A DNA stretch of 64,000 bases from CF-39 sp035651155 (GTDB lineage Bacteria > Chloroflexota > Limnocylindria > P2-11E), in assembly GCA_035651155.1 (NCBI GenBank), contig DASRGG010000001.1, forward strand, positions 1 through 64,000, written 5' to 3'. Under the pieces are notes generated by a model that worked only from the letters and a program-made list of their open reading frames with translations, did not search any database and was not told the DNA's origin. A program made the translations under genes and the position numbers. Each line of letters opens with the position of its first letter. Position 1 is the first letter of the stretch. Shown in pieces: positions 1 to 9,282 of the stretch.

Positions 1-145
1 CGCAGACGTGCGAGGCTATCGGATGGAGCCACGACGTACCCCTTCCCTTCGTCTTCCTGGACTCGGGGATGAGGATGCGCGTGGCTCCTCTTCTTTGCAG
101 GAAGGGGTTCGGCGTGTCTACCTTCAACGTGGGCTCTACGGTCTA

Positions 146-1282
146 GTGGCGCCCGCAACCTTCTTCTTCGTCCGTCACGGCGAGAGCGAGGCGAACGCGG
201 CGCGTCGCTTCTCGGGCCACGGCGACAGCCCGCTCACCGGACGCGGCCGGCGGCAGGCGGAGGCCGTGGCGGAGGCGCTGCGCGACGTGCCGTTCGATCG
301 CATCGTGGCGACCCCGCTCTCGCGGTCGCTCGACACCGCGCTCGCCGTCGCGCGGCGGCGCAGGATGCCCGTGGACATCGAGCGCGATCTCGTCGAGATC
401 GACGTGGGCGAGCGCACCGGCGCGACGTTCGACGAGCTGATGGGCCTGCCGTCGTGGCGCGACGACGGCTTCGTGGCATGGCCGGGCGGCGAGACGCTCG
501 AACAGGTGCTCGAGCGGGCGCTTCGCGCGGTGCGGCGTCTCGCGCGCGACACGCCCGGCGGCACGCTCCTGGTCGTCGGGCACGGCGGCGTGACGCGCAT
601 CCTCGTCTCGCACTTCCTGGGCGTCCTGCCGAAGCTCGACCGCTCGCCCGCGACGAATACGAGCGTCACCGTCGTCGTCACCGACGGCGAGACCGGTCGC
701 GTGGAGCGGCTCTTCGAGAGCGCGCACGTCGAACCGTTGCATTACCCTTCGGCCGTGGCCACGACCGTGAAGGACCTCGCCGGGCGCATCCGCGACGTAC
801 CGGATTTCCCGAAGCCGGGGATCCTCTTCAAGGACATCACGACGCTCCTGAAGGACGGCGACGCGTTCCGGGCAGCCGTTGACGGGCTGCTCGAGAAGAT
901 CGGCAAGCGCGACGTGGATGCTGTCGTCGGGATGGAGTCACGCGGATTCATCTTCGGCGCGCCCATCGCGTACAAGCTCGGCGTCGGCTTCGTACCGGTG
1001 CGCAAGCTCGGCAAGCTCCCCGCCGACGTCGTGTCCGTCGAGTACGACCTCGAATACGGCTCGGCCACTCTCGAGATGCACAAGGACGCGCTCGCGCACG
1101 GCGCCAAGGTCCTCATCGTCGACGACCTGCTCGCGACCGGCGGCACGGTGGCCGGCACCATCGAGCTCGTGAAGCAGCTCGAGGGCGAGATCGTCGCGTG
1201 CGCCTTCCTCATCGAGCTCGCCGCGCTCCACGGGCGCGACAAGCTCCGCGGCTACGACGTCGTCACGCTGATCAGCTACTAG
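146..1282 (+). CDS. Histidine phosphatase fused to adenine phosphoribosyltransferase
   Basis: One uninterrupted frame of 378 codons from GTG 146. Residues 1-200 are a histidine phosphatase (phosphoglycerate mutase-like) domain with RHGE at 10-13 and the second catalytic histidine in VGHGG. From about residue 208 it continues as adenine phosphoribosyltransferase, which makes AMP from adenine and PRPP; the PRPP-binding motif VLIVDDLLATGGT lies at 322-334. Each part is close to the usual full length of its family (about 200 and 172 residues). The frame is open further upstream to codon 8, but those 46 residues look unlike protein and the domain starts just after GTG 146. In-frame GTG codons at 755 and 767 could allow separate APRT translation. 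The C-terminal assignment is secure; the phosphatase substrate is unknown. Confidence 0.88.
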   Translation: MAPATFFFVRHGESEANAARRFSGHGDSPLTGRGRRQAEAVAEALRDVPFDRIVATPLSRSLDTALAVARRRRMPVDIERDLVEIDVGERTGATFDELMGLPSWRDDGFVAWPGGETLEQVLERALRAVRRLARDTPGGTLLVVGHGGVTRILVSHFLGVLPKLDRSPATNTSVTVVVTDGETGRVERLFESAHVEPLHYPSAVATTVKDLAGRIRDVPDFPKPGILFKDITTLLKDGDAFRAAVDGLLEKIGKRDVDAVVGMESRGFIFGAPIAYKLGVGFVPVRKLGKLPADVVSVEYDLEYGSATLEMHKDALAHGAKVLIVDDLLATGGTVAGTIELVKQLEGEIVACAFLIELAALHGRDKLRGYDVVTLISY

Positions 1283-1368
1283 CCCCCGGCAGGCGTCGTC
1301 GCGCGGGTCGTTCGCCGTCTTCTACAGCGCGAAGACGGAGAGCCTCCCGGCCCCTCCGTAGCCGCAGG

Positions 1369-1809
1369 TCAGCGCGGCGCGGACCGAGAGCGAAGCTCTC
1401 TCAAGATCTCGGTCTGCGCCTCGTTGATCGAGTGGACCTCGACGGTAAGCCGGTGGACCGCCGTGAGCGTCTCGTGGTCCGCCTCGGCCCGCGCGTCGTT
1501 CGCCGCCTGGATGACGTTCTGCCCGACCATGATGATCGGCAGGAGGATGAGCTGGAGGAACGTCTGTGCGATCCACGCGACGATCACGATGACGTCGTGC
1601 GTGGCCAGCGCGGCGGGTAGCGACACGAGCGCGAGGAGCGCGAAGGCGTAGGCGACCCACATCGTGCCGACGGTGCGCGTGATGTGGACCGCCAGCCAGG
1701 TGTTGAACCGCCCGAGCGGGCCGGTGCCGTGCACCGTCGCATGCACGTCTTGGCTGCGGACCAGACGCGGACGGTGCACACGTGCGCGTGCGATGTCCTG
1801 ATGTTCCAC
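1369..1809 (-). CDS. DUF1003 family membrane protein
   Basis: A 146-residue protein starting at GTG 1809, chosen because GGAGGAGG sits five bases upstream; an ATG 42 bases further upstream lacks such a site. Two adjoining hydrophobic segments are followed by the DUF1003-type run QLILLPIIMVGQN and a charged helical C-terminus likely to be a coiled coil. The family has no established function and is predicted to sit in the cytoplasmic membrane with a cytosolic tail. It is divergent from the GNAT gene, whose upstream region overlaps its start. Confidence 0.75.
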   Translation of the reverse strand: MEHQDIARARVHRPRLVRSQDVHATVHGTGPLGRFNTWLAVHITRTVGTMWVAYAFALLALVSLPAALATHDVIVIVAWIAQTFLQLILLPIIMVGQNVIQAANDARAEADHETLTAVHRLTVEVHSINEAQTEILRELRSRSAPR

Positions 1810-1855
1810 GGATCCTCCTCCGCGGCTCGGCTCGTCTTTGCCGTGCCGCACGGTC

Positions 1856-1861
1856 TAGAAT
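1856..1861 (+). promoter_or_regulatory. Candidate -10 element (TAGAAT) of the GNAT-ahcY-metK operon
   Basis: TAGAAT stands about 60 bases before the GNAT start, which has its own Shine-Dalgarno site GAAGGAGG. A leadered transcript is therefore likely. No clear -35 box was identified. Confidence 0.4.
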
Positions 1862-1920
1862 CCTCTCGCACCCTCTCGACCGGCGGAGGCCCGCTTGGTC
1901 CTTTCATCGAAGGAGGACCG

Positions 1921-2748
1921 ATGACCGCGGCGCCGCTGTTGCCCGAGATCCACGTCGACGAGCAGGTCCCCGCCGAGCGCCTGCGCGCGTTCCTCGAGCG
2001 GGACCGGCTGCTCGCCGCGTACGCCCTGGCGGATCTCGACGCGACGGAGATCGAGCGCGCGCGCTGGTGGCTCGCGCGCCGCGGCGACGAGGCTGTCGCC
2101 GCCGCGCTGGTCGTCGAGGCGCTGCCCTTCCGACCGTGCTTCGCGACGGGCGAGACCGAGGCGCTCGCGACGATCTACCGCGAGTGCATCCGCGAGCCGC
2201 GGCTCGTGATCTCGACGCCGCCCGCCGGCCGCGTCGCGGTCGAGGCGGCGTACCGCTTCGAACGTGTCGACCGCATGCACCGCATGGTGGTCGACGCGCG
2301 TTCCTTCAATCCGCGCGTGACGCACCGGGTGACGCGGCTCGGCCCCGAGCACGTCGAGGACGTCATCGAGCTGTACGGGCACGCGTCGCGGACCTACTTC
2401 ACGCCGGAGCGACTGGAGCGCGAGATCTACTTCGGCATCTTCTCGGGCTCCGCCCTCGTCTCCGCGGCCGGCACGCACGTCCGGTCGGCCATCTCGGGGA
2501 TCGCGGCCGTCGGCAACGTGCTGACGAAGCTCACGTACCGGGATCGCGGCATGGCGACCTCGGTCACGTCGGCGGTCACGCAGGCGGCCCTCGAGGAACA
2601 TCGCGACGTCGTGCTCAACGTGCGGCAGGACAACGCACCGGCGATCGCCGTCTACGAGCGACTCGGCTACCACGTGCACGCACCGTTCATCGAAGGTCCG
2701 GCGGTGCGTCGATCGGCCTTGGACCGGATCCTTGGGAGGATGCGATGA
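1921..2748 (+). CDS. GNAT family N-acetyltransferase
   Basis: A 275-residue protein starting at ATG 1921 behind GAAGGAGG. The C-terminal half carries the GNAT acetyl-CoA-binding region (GNVLTKLTYRDRGMATS) and the typical terminal pattern of asparagine followed by AIAVYERLGY. The N-terminal half is a second, degenerate GNAT-like unit. It presumably transfers an acetyl group from acetyl-CoA to an unknown small molecule or protein. Its stop overlaps the ahcY start (ATGA), so it is translationally coupled to SAM-cycle genes; whether this reflects function is unclear. An open frame extends upstream to 1684 but crosses the divergent DUF1003 gene and is not supported. Confidence 0.8.
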   Translation: MTAAPLLPEIHVDEQVPAERLRAFLERDRLLAAYALADLDATEIERARWWLARRGDEAVAAALVVEALPFRPCFATGETEALATIYRECIREPRLVISTPPAGRVAVEAAYRFERVDRMHRMVVDARSFNPRVTHRVTRLGPEHVEDVIELYGHASRTYFTPERLEREIYFGIFSGSALVSAAGTHVRSAISGIAAVGNVLTKLTYRDRGMATSVTSAVTQAALEEHRDVVLNVRQDNAPAIAVYERLGYHVHAPFIEGPAVRRSALDRILGRMR

Positions 2749-4016
2749 CGACGAACACACGCCAGCACGACGTGAGCGACATCGGTCTCGCGGGGGCGGG
2801 GGAGCGTCGCATCCAGTGGGCCGCGCGCGAGATGCCGGTCCTCGCCGGCATCGCGGCGCGATTCACGAAGGAGCGGCCGCTCGACGGCCTGCGCATCGGC
2901 GCGTGCCTCCACGTGACCGCGGAGACCGCGAACCTCATGCTCGCGCTCAAGGCCGGCGGCGCGAGCGTGTCGCTCTGCGCCTCGAATCCGCTCTCCACGC
3001 AGGACGACGTCGCCGCGTCGCTCGTCGCGAACGACGACATCGCGGTGTACGCGCGCAAGGGCGAGGACCGCGACACCTATTACTCGCACATCAACGCCGT
3101 GCTCGCCGCGAGGCCACAGCTGACGATGGATGACGGTGCCGATCTCGTGACCGAGCTCCACACGAAGCGGCGCGAGCTGCTCCCCGAGGTCACCGGCGGC
3201 ACCGAGGAGACCACCACCGGCGTCACGCGCCTCCGCGCGATGGCATCGGAGGGCGTGCTCGCGTACCCGATCGTCGCGGTGAACGACGCCCTCACCAAGC
3301 ACTTCTTCGACAACCGCTACGGCACGGGGCAGTCGGCGATCGACGGCGTAATCCGCGCGACGAACCTGCTGCTCGCCGGGAAGACCGCGGTCGTCGCGGG
3401 GTACGGCTGGGTCGGGCGCGGCATCGCGAGCCGCCTGCGCGGCATGGGCGCGATCACGATCGTCTGCGAGATCGATCCGTTCCGCGCGCTGGAGGCGGCG
3501 ATGGATGGCTTCGAGGTGACGACGATCGTGAACGCCGCCGCGCGCGGCGACCTCTTCATCACGGCGACGGGCAACGTCAACGTCATCGGCAAGGAGGCGC
3601 TCGCGAAGCTCAAGGACGGGGCCATCGTCGCGAACGCCGGACACTTCAACGACGAGATCGACCTCGCGACGCTCACGAAGCTGGCGACGGGCTGCCGCGA
3701 GCTGCGGCCGTTCGTCAACGAATACCGCCTGCGCGACGGACGGAGCGTCGTCGTTCTCGCGGATGGACGTCTCGTGAACCTCGCGGCGGCGGAAGGACAT
3801 CCACCCGCCGTGATGGACATGTCCTTCGCGAACCAGGCACTCTCGGTCGAATACATGGTGAAGAACGCGAAGAACCTAGCGCCACAGGTCTACCCTGTGC
3901 CACGCGAGCTCGACGAGGAGATCGCGCGCAGCAAGCTCGCGGCGATGGGCATGCCGATCGACTCAATGACAGAGGAGCAGCGCACGTACGCGAGCTCCTG
4001 GAAGGCGGGGACGTAG
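2745..4016 (+). CDS. ahcY: Adenosylhomocysteinase
   Basis: A 423-residue cytosolic enzyme that splits S-adenosylhomocysteine into adenosine and homocysteine, relieving product inhibition of methyltransferases. The NAD-binding fingerprint VVAGYGWVGRG and the nearby conserved ATGN and NAGHF motifs are present. The length matches the shorter bacterial and archaeal form without the 40-residue insertion found in many proteobacterial and eukaryotic enzymes. The start overlaps the GNAT stop by ATGA, and metK follows three bases after the stop. The three genes therefore form one SAM-cycle operon. Confidence 0.96.
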   Translation: MTTNTRQHDVSDIGLAGAGERRIQWAAREMPVLAGIAARFTKERPLDGLRIGACLHVTAETANLMLALKAGGASVSLCASNPLSTQDDVAASLVANDDIAVYARKGEDRDTYYSHINAVLAARPQLTMDDGADLVTELHTKRRELLPEVTGGTEETTTGVTRLRAMASEGVLAYPIVAVNDALTKHFFDNRYGTGQSAIDGVIRATNLLLAGKTAVVAGYGWVGRGIASRLRGMGAITIVCEIDPFRALEAAMDGFEVTTIVNAAARGDLFITATGNVNVIGKEALAKLKDGAIVANAGHFNDEIDLATLTKLATGCRELRPFVNEYRLRDGRSVVVLADGRLVNLAAAEGHPPAVMDMSFANQALSVEYMVKNAKNLAPQVYPVPRELDEEIARSKLAAMGMPIDSMTEEQRTYASSWKAGT

Positions 4017-4019
4017 CGC

Positions 4020-5234
4020 ATGGCAAGCTCCTTCATGTCGGCCGACCGCGCGCTGTTCACCAGCGAGTCCGTGACCGAGGGACATCCCGACAAGCTCTGC
4101 GACCAGATCTCGGACGCGATGCTCGACGAATGCCTGAAGCAGGACCCGAATTCGCGCGTCGCGTGCGAGACCGCGACGACGACCGGCACGATCCTCGTCT
4201 GCGGCGAGATCACGACGAAGGCCTGGGTCGACGTGCCGAGCATGGTCCGCGGCGTCGTCCGCGACATCGGGTACACCGACGCGGAGTACGGCTTCGACTA
4301 TCAGAGCTGCGGGATCCTGACCGCGATCAAGGAGCAGTCGAAGGAGATCGCGCAGGGCGTCGATGAGTCGTTCGAGGCCAAGGCCGGGAAGGACCCGCAC
4401 GAGCTGGGAGCCGGCGACCAGGGGATGATGTTCGGCTTCGCGGTCCGCGAGACGGACGAGCTCATGCCCCTGCCCATCACGCTCGCGCACGCCGTCGCGC
4501 GGGAGCTCGCCGAGGCGAGGCGCAAGCGCACCATCCCGTACCTGCGTCCCGATGGGAAATCGCAGATCACGGTGGAGTACTCGCGCGGCGTGCCGAAGCG
4601 CGTGCACACGGTCGTCGTCGCGGCGCAGCACGACCCCGGCGTGACCCAGCAGCGCATCGAGGCCGACATCAAGGAGGTCGTCGTGAAGGCGGCGATCCCC
4701 GCGAAATGGCTCGACAAGGACACGCGGTACCTCGTCAACGGCACGGGCGCCTTCACCATCGGCGGTCCGATGGGTGACGCCGGCCTGACCGGACGCAAGA
4801 TCATCGTCGACACGTACGGCGGATACGCGCGTCACGGGGGCGGCGCCTTCAGCGGCAAGGACCCGACGAAGGTCGACCGGTCGGCCGCGTACGCGGCGCG
4901 CTACGTCGCGAAGAACGTCGTCGCGGCCGGGCTCGCGGATCGATTCGAGGTCCAGGTCGCGTACGTCATCGGCGGCGCGAAGCCGATCTCGCTCAACGTC
5001 GAGACCTTCGGCACCGGCACGGTCGACGACGATCGCATCAAGGCGCTCATCGACGAGCACTTCGACTTCCGCCCGGGCGCGATCATCGATCGCTTCCGGC
5101 TCCGGAGGCCGCTCTACCGGCAGACGGCGTCGTACGGCCACTTCGGCCGGCCGGATCTCGACCTTCCCTGGGAGCGGGTCGACCTCGCGCCGGTGCTCGC
5201 CCGCGCGGTCGGGGCGAAGACGGCGCTCGCCTAG
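4020..5234 (+). CDS. metK: S-adenosylmethionine synthetase
   Basis: A 404-residue enzyme making SAM from methionine and ATP in the cytosol. Motifs run in the expected order: GHPDK near residue 21, the ATP-binding GAGDQGMMFGFA, and the glycine-rich P-loop GGGAFSGKD. The length is typical for bacterial MetK. It is the last gene of the GNAT-ahcY-metK operon. A second ATG lies six codons in, so the exact start could be 4020 or 4035. Confidence 0.96.
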   Translation: MASSFMSADRALFTSESVTEGHPDKLCDQISDAMLDECLKQDPNSRVACETATTTGTILVCGEITTKAWVDVPSMVRGVVRDIGYTDAEYGFDYQSCGILTAIKEQSKEIAQGVDESFEAKAGKDPHELGAGDQGMMFGFAVRETDELMPLPITLAHAVARELAEARRKRTIPYLRPDGKSQITVEYSRGVPKRVHTVVVAAQHDPGVTQQRIEADIKEVVVKAAIPAKWLDKDTRYLVNGTGAFTIGGPMGDAGLTGRKIIVDTYGGYARHGGGAFSGKDPTKVDRSAAYAARYVAKNVVAAGLADRFEVQVAYVIGGAKPISLNVETFGTGTVDDDRIKALIDEHFDFRPGAIIDRFRLRRPLYRQTASYGHFGRPDLDLPWERVDLAPVLARAVGAKTALA

Positions 5235-5569
5235 GCGTTCGCCTGCCGACCGGCGGGCGCACGTCTCGCACGCAGTCACCAGCACGCTCGGATCGGCGAG
5301 GCGAGGACCGATGGCTGATACCAATGCCGTCGTGCGCCCCGCTGGGACGTCGTGGGACTCCGTCCTCGGCGGTCCCAGCTGTCCTCGGCATCGGTCTCTT
5401 CGCCGGCTCCGGCGTCCGTTCGCCGGGCGACGTCGTCGGTCGGAGCTCGCTCCGCCCGAGCGTCGGCAGGAAGGGCGGCCAGCGGATCGAGGAGCGCGAC
5501 GTGGACGAGGTGCACACCTCTCGGGTCGACAAGGCCGAGAGCCCGCGCGTCCGGCATGAAGGCGAGTAG
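5235..5569 (+). other. Intergenic stretch with no convincing gene
   Basis: These 335 bases separate metK from a strong terminator. Several open frames cross it, including one of 81 codons (5324-5569) whose TAG directly touches the terminator stem. None shows a recognisable domain, a good ribosome site or convincing protein character. It could be the metK 3' untranslated region, an sRNA, or a decayed gene. Confidence 0.4.
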
Positions 5570-5596
5570 GGAGCGGCCCCTCGGGCCGCTCCTTTC
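5570..5596 (+). terminator. Rho-independent terminator
   Basis: A perfect 10-bp stem (GGAGCGGCCC / GGGCCGCTCC) with a three-base loop is followed by TTTC. It sits at the end of the metK operon and before the peptide-transporter genes. Confidence 0.75.
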
Positions 5597-5695
5597 ATTG
5601 CGCGAGACGTGAACTTCGCCGGTTGCCCGCGCGTATGCTCCTCGAATCCTGCTGGGCGATCAGAGCGCACAGCAGCCAACGTGGGAGGGGCGATC

Positions 5696-7297
5696 ATGCG
5701 ACCAACGCGTCCGATCCTTGCCCTGTTCGTGACCCTCGCGGTCCTCGCCGGTGCGTGCGCGCCGTCGACTTCCGGCTCGAGCTCCTCGGGCGGGGCGGCG
5801 ACCGCGAGCGCGGCGGCGAAGGCCAACTACGGCGGCACCGTGACCTTCGGTCTCGAGAACGACGTCAGCAACCTCGATCCGATGCTCTCGGGCCTCTTCG
5901 TCGACCGGAACATCCACTACGCGATGTACGACTCGCTCGTCCGCGTCGATCCGAAGGGGAACATCATCCCGTGGCTCGCGGAGAAGTGGACTACGTCCTC
6001 TGACGGCAAGACCGTGACGTTCACCCTCCGGCAGGGCGTGAAGTATCACGACGGCTCGGTCTTCGATGCCGAGTCCGTGAAATGGAACATCGAGCGCTAC
6101 ATGAACACCAAGGGATCGCTCCGCACGGGCGACCTCGCGTCCGTCGCGAGCGTCGAGGTCGTCGACGCGAGCACCGTGAAGTTCAACATGAAGCAGGCGT
6201 TCTCGCCGCTGCTCGGCGCGCTCGTCGACCGCGCGGGCATGATGCTGTCGCGCAAGGCCGTCGAGGCCGGCGGCGCCGACTTCACCCTCAAGCCGTTCAA
6301 GGCGGGGACCGGCCCATTCATCCTGACCGAGGCCGTGAAGAACGATCACTACACGCTCGAGAGGAACCCCGACTGGTGGGGCAAGGACGCGGCGGGCAAC
6401 AAGCTCCCGTACCTCGACAAGATCATCGTGAAGCCGATCGTCGATCCCGACGTGCGGCTCACGAACCTACGAACGGGCCAGGTGCAGGTCCTGAACGGGA
6501 TCTCCGGAAAGGACGTGCCCGCGATCAAGGCCGACACCTCGCTCACCTATCAGCAGGTCGGCGCGTTCTCGTTCAACAGCCTCGTCCCGAACGAGGCGCC
6601 GGGTTTCATCTTCAATGAGAAGCGCTACGTGAAGGCGGTGGCGATGGCCATCGATCGTGACGAGCTCCTGCAGAAGGGGCCCGACCAGGGTGTCGGCCTC
6701 GTCGGATGGGGTCCGATGTCGCCGGCCCACTTCTCGTACGACGAGAGCTTCAAGCCGTGGCCCAAGGCCGATCCGGAGGGCGCGAAGAAGCTCGTCGCCG
6801 AGGTCGGCAAGGGTCCGCTCGAGTTCGAGCTGCTGGTGCAGTCGGGCAGCGCGGCGACGTTGCAGCTCGCGCAGCTCATCCAGGCGCAGCTCGCGAAGGC
6901 GGACATCAAGGCGAACATCAAGACGCAGCTCTTCAACGACATCGTCACGCTGCAGCAGCAGCACAAGCACCCCGGCATGACGCTCGTCGGCTGGAGTGGA
7001 CGGCTCGACCCGGACGGCAACACCTACGACTTCGTGGTGACCGGCAAGCCGAACAACGACTCGTCGTACTCGAACGCCAAGGTCGACGAGCTGATGAACC
7101 AGCAGCGCGTCGAGTCCGATCCCGCGAAGCGCAAGGCGCTGCTCCAGCAGGCGCAGCAGATCTACGTCGTGGACGATCCTTCGCGCGTTTGGTACGGATT
7201 CGGTGTCTCGCCGCTCGTGACCGTGAAGAACCTCACGGGCATGCAGGCGTACCCGGACCGGATCCCGCGCTTTGAGACCGCGCAGCTGGCGAAGTAG
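5696..7297 (+). CDS. Peptide ABC transporter substrate-binding lipoprotein (family 5)
   Basis: A 533-residue protein starting at ATG 5696 behind GGGAGGGG. The signal peptide ends in a lipobox (LAGAC, cysteine about residue 21) followed by a Ser/Gly/Ala linker, so it should be a lipoprotein on the outer face of the cytoplasmic membrane. The body shows the peptide/nickel-binding family 5 layout, including the early NLDPMLSGL segment, the WTTSSDGKTVTFTLRQGVKYHDG segment and a C-terminal lobe. It delivers peptides or similar solutes to the two permeases encoded next. The exact substrate cannot be read from sequence. Confidence 0.92.
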   Translation: MRPTRPILALFVTLAVLAGACAPSTSGSSSSGGAATASAAAKANYGGTVTFGLENDVSNLDPMLSGLFVDRNIHYAMYDSLVRVDPKGNIIPWLAEKWTTSSDGKTVTFTLRQGVKYHDGSVFDAESVKWNIERYMNTKGSLRTGDLASVASVEVVDASTVKFNMKQAFSPLLGALVDRAGMMLSRKAVEAGGADFTLKPFKAGTGPFILTEAVKNDHYTLERNPDWWGKDAAGNKLPYLDKIIVKPIVDPDVRLTNLRTGQVQVLNGISGKDVPAIKADTSLTYQQVGAFSFNSLVPNEAPGFIFNEKRYVKAVAMAIDRDELLQKGPDQGVGLVGWGPMSPAHFSYDESFKPWPKADPEGAKKLVAEVGKGPLEFELLVQSGSAATLQLAQLIQAQLAKADIKANIKTQLFNDIVTLQQQHKHPGMTLVGWSGRLDPDGNTYDFVVTGKPNNDSSYSNAKVDELMNQQRVESDPAKRKALLQQAQQIYVVDDPSRVWYGFGVSPLVTVKNLTGMQAYPDRIPRFETAQLAK

Positions 7298-7329
7298 CCT
7301 TCTGATCTCGTGACGGCGGAGGCGACGGA

Positions 7330-8292
7330 GTGATTCGATACATCCTCCGTCGCCTCCTGCTCATGATCCCGGTGGCGCTCCTCGTCACGGTCGCGGTATT
7401 CGGGCTCGCGCGCCTGTCGCCGGCGGATCCCGTGCTCATCTTCGCCGGCGAGGAGCGAGATCCGGTGGCGCTCGAGCAGATCCGCCACGAGCTGGGCCTC
7501 GACCAGGCCCTACCGGTGCAGTACGTCGCGTGGCTCGGCCGTGCGGTCCAGGGCGACCTGGGCCGCTCGTTCCAGAACCACCAGCGCGTGATGGAGGCGA
7601 TCACCGAGCGCCTTCCGGCCACGTTCGAGCTCGGCCTCGCCGCGCTCCTCGTCTCGGTCACGTTCGCGCTGCTCGTCGGCATCCTCTCGGCCGTGAAACG
7701 GAACTCGCTCGTCGATCTGCTGTCCACGTCCGTGACGCTCATGGGCGTCTCGTTCCCGTCGTTCTTCCTCGGCATCCTGCTCATCCTGCTGTTCGCGTAC
7801 GTGATCCCCGGCCGCATCTTCCCACCCGGCGGCTTCACGCCCTTCACGCAGGACCCGATGGACAACCTGAAGCGGCTGGTGCTTCCGGCCGTCACGCTCG
7901 CGACGGGTAGCCTGGCCGTGAATCTCCGTCAGGTCCGGTCGAGCCTGCTCGACGTTTTCGGACACGACTACATGCGCACCGCCCGCGCGAAGGGGCTGGG
8001 CGAGCGCGTGGTGATCACGCGGCACGCGCTGAAGAACGCCCTCATTCCGGTCGTGACCCTCATCGGCATCCAGATCGGGGCGATCATCGAGGGTGCCTTC
8101 ATCACGGAGCAGATCTTCTTCTGGCCCGGCATCGGACGGCTCGCCGTGCAGGCGATCCCGGCGCAGGACTATCCCGTCGTGCAGGGGGTCGTGCTCGTCT
8201 CGGCGTTCTCGTACATGCTGAGCACGCTCGTCGTCGACGTCCTGTACGCGTGGATCGATCCCCGCATCTCGTACGACACGGCGGCCGCGTAA
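7330..8292 (+). CDS. Peptide ABC transporter permease, DppB-like
   Basis: A 320-residue inner-membrane protein starting at GTG 7330 with GGAGGCGACGGA just upstream. It has six predicted membrane segments. The BPD_transp_1 loop that contacts the ATPase lies around ARAKGLGERVVITRHALKNA. The family-typical motif GIQIGAIIEGAFITE follows. It pairs with the DppC-like permease, whose ATG overlaps this stop (TAATG). No ATPase gene follows. Confidence 0.92.
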   Translation: MIRYILRRLLLMIPVALLVTVAVFGLARLSPADPVLIFAGEERDPVALEQIRHELGLDQALPVQYVAWLGRAVQGDLGRSFQNHQRVMEAITERLPATFELGLAALLVSVTFALLVGILSAVKRNSLVDLLSTSVTLMGVSFPSFFLGILLILLFAYVIPGRIFPPGGFTPFTQDPMDNLKRLVLPAVTLATGSLAVNLRQVRSSLLDVFGHDYMRTARAKGLGERVVITRHALKNALIPVVTLIGIQIGAIIEGAFITEQIFFWPGIGRLAVQAIPAQDYPVVQGVVLVSAFSYMLSTLVVDVLYAWIDPRISYDTAAA

Positions 8293-9182
8293 TGGCAGGT
8301 ACGACCGTTCCCATCGCGTTGCGCCGGCCGAGGGACGATCGCCTCGCAGGGGTGCTGTATTTCCTCCGCCGCAACCCGCGCATGGTCGTGGGCGGCGCGA
8401 TCGTCCTCGCGTGGCTGTTCATCGCGGCGTTCGCGCCGATCATCTCTCCGTACGACCCGATCAAGGTCGACGTCACGAACGCGCTCGAGCCCCCGGGCGG
8501 CGCGCACTGGCTCGGTACGGACGACCTCGGTCGCGACGTCCTCACGCGCGTGCTCTGGGGAAGCCGCGTCAGCCTCTCGGTCGGCCTCATCTCGGTGTCG
8601 ATCGGGCTGCTGGTCGGGACGTCGCTGGGGCTCGCCGCGGGGTACCTCGGCGGCACCTTCGACCTCCTCGTCATGCGGTTCATCGACGCGCTGCTCGCAT
8701 TCCCCGCGCTCATCCTCGCGATCGCCATCACGTCGGCGCTCGGGCCGCAGATCCAGAACGCGATGATCGCCATCGGCATCGTCGCGATCCCCGCGTACGC
8801 TCGTCTCACGCGCGGCCAGGTGCTCGCGGTGCGCGCCCGCGAGTTCATCGTGGCGGCGCGCACGATCGGCTGCTCGCCGCTGCGCATCGTGCTGCGCCAC
8901 GTCTTCCCGAACGTCATGAACACGCTCATCGTCCAGGCGACCCTCTCGACGGCCTTCGCCATCCTCGCCGAGGCCGCGCTCTCGTTCCTGGGTCTCGGGC
9001 CGCAGCCGCCCTATCCATCGTGGGGACAGGACATCAACTACTCGCAGCGGTACCTGCCGAACCTGAAGTGGTGGATGAGCGTGGGTCCGGGCATCGCGAT
9101 CTTCACCGCGGTGTTCGCGTTCAACTTCCTGGGCGACGCGCTCCGCGACGCGTTCGACCCGCGGCTGCGCCGGAGCGGGTGA
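8292..9182 (+). CDS. Peptide ABC transporter permease, DppC-like
   Basis: A 296-residue inner-membrane protein starting at ATG 8292, which overlaps the previous stop. An N-terminal cytosolic stretch with FLRRNPRMVVGG precedes the first membrane helix, as usual for DppC. The coupling loop around VLAVRAREFIVAARTIG and the terminal AEAALSFLGLG motif are present. It forms the heteromeric channel with the DppB-like protein. The cognate ATPases are not encoded here, so the importer must borrow ATPases from another locus. Confidence 0.92.
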   Translation: MAGTTVPIALRRPRDDRLAGVLYFLRRNPRMVVGGAIVLAWLFIAAFAPIISPYDPIKVDVTNALEPPGGAHWLGTDDLGRDVLTRVLWGSRVSLSVGLISVSIGLLVGTSLGLAAGYLGGTFDLLVMRFIDALLAFPALILAIAITSALGPQIQNAMIAIGIVAIPAYARLTRGQVLAVRAREFIVAARTIGCSPLRIVLRHVFPNVMNTLIVQATLSTAFAILAEAALSFLGLGPQPPYPSWGQDINYSQRYLPNLKWWMSVGPGIAIFTAVFAFNFLGDALRDAFDPRLRRSG

Positions 9183-9282
9183 CCGCCGCGGCGATCGTCG
9201 CCCAGGTACGGAAGTACCAGGATCCGCTGCCCCCGAACGGGGACTGCCCGAACGAGGCCACCGGTGCTATTCCGGGCCCGAC

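Noticed and set aside
1684..1920. Upstream extension of the GNAT gene
   Set aside because: It covers the divergent DUF1003 start, while ATG 1921 has a strong ribosome site.
1855..5324. Long open frames antisense to the GNAT, ahcY and metK genes, and similar ones elsewhere
   Set aside because: High GC content produces long shadow frames rich in Arg, Ala and Asp. They have no domains and overlap well-supported genes.
5324..5569. 81-codon frame ending at the terminator
   Set aside because: No motif, no ribosome site, and protein composition typical of shadow frames. Kept only as a note.
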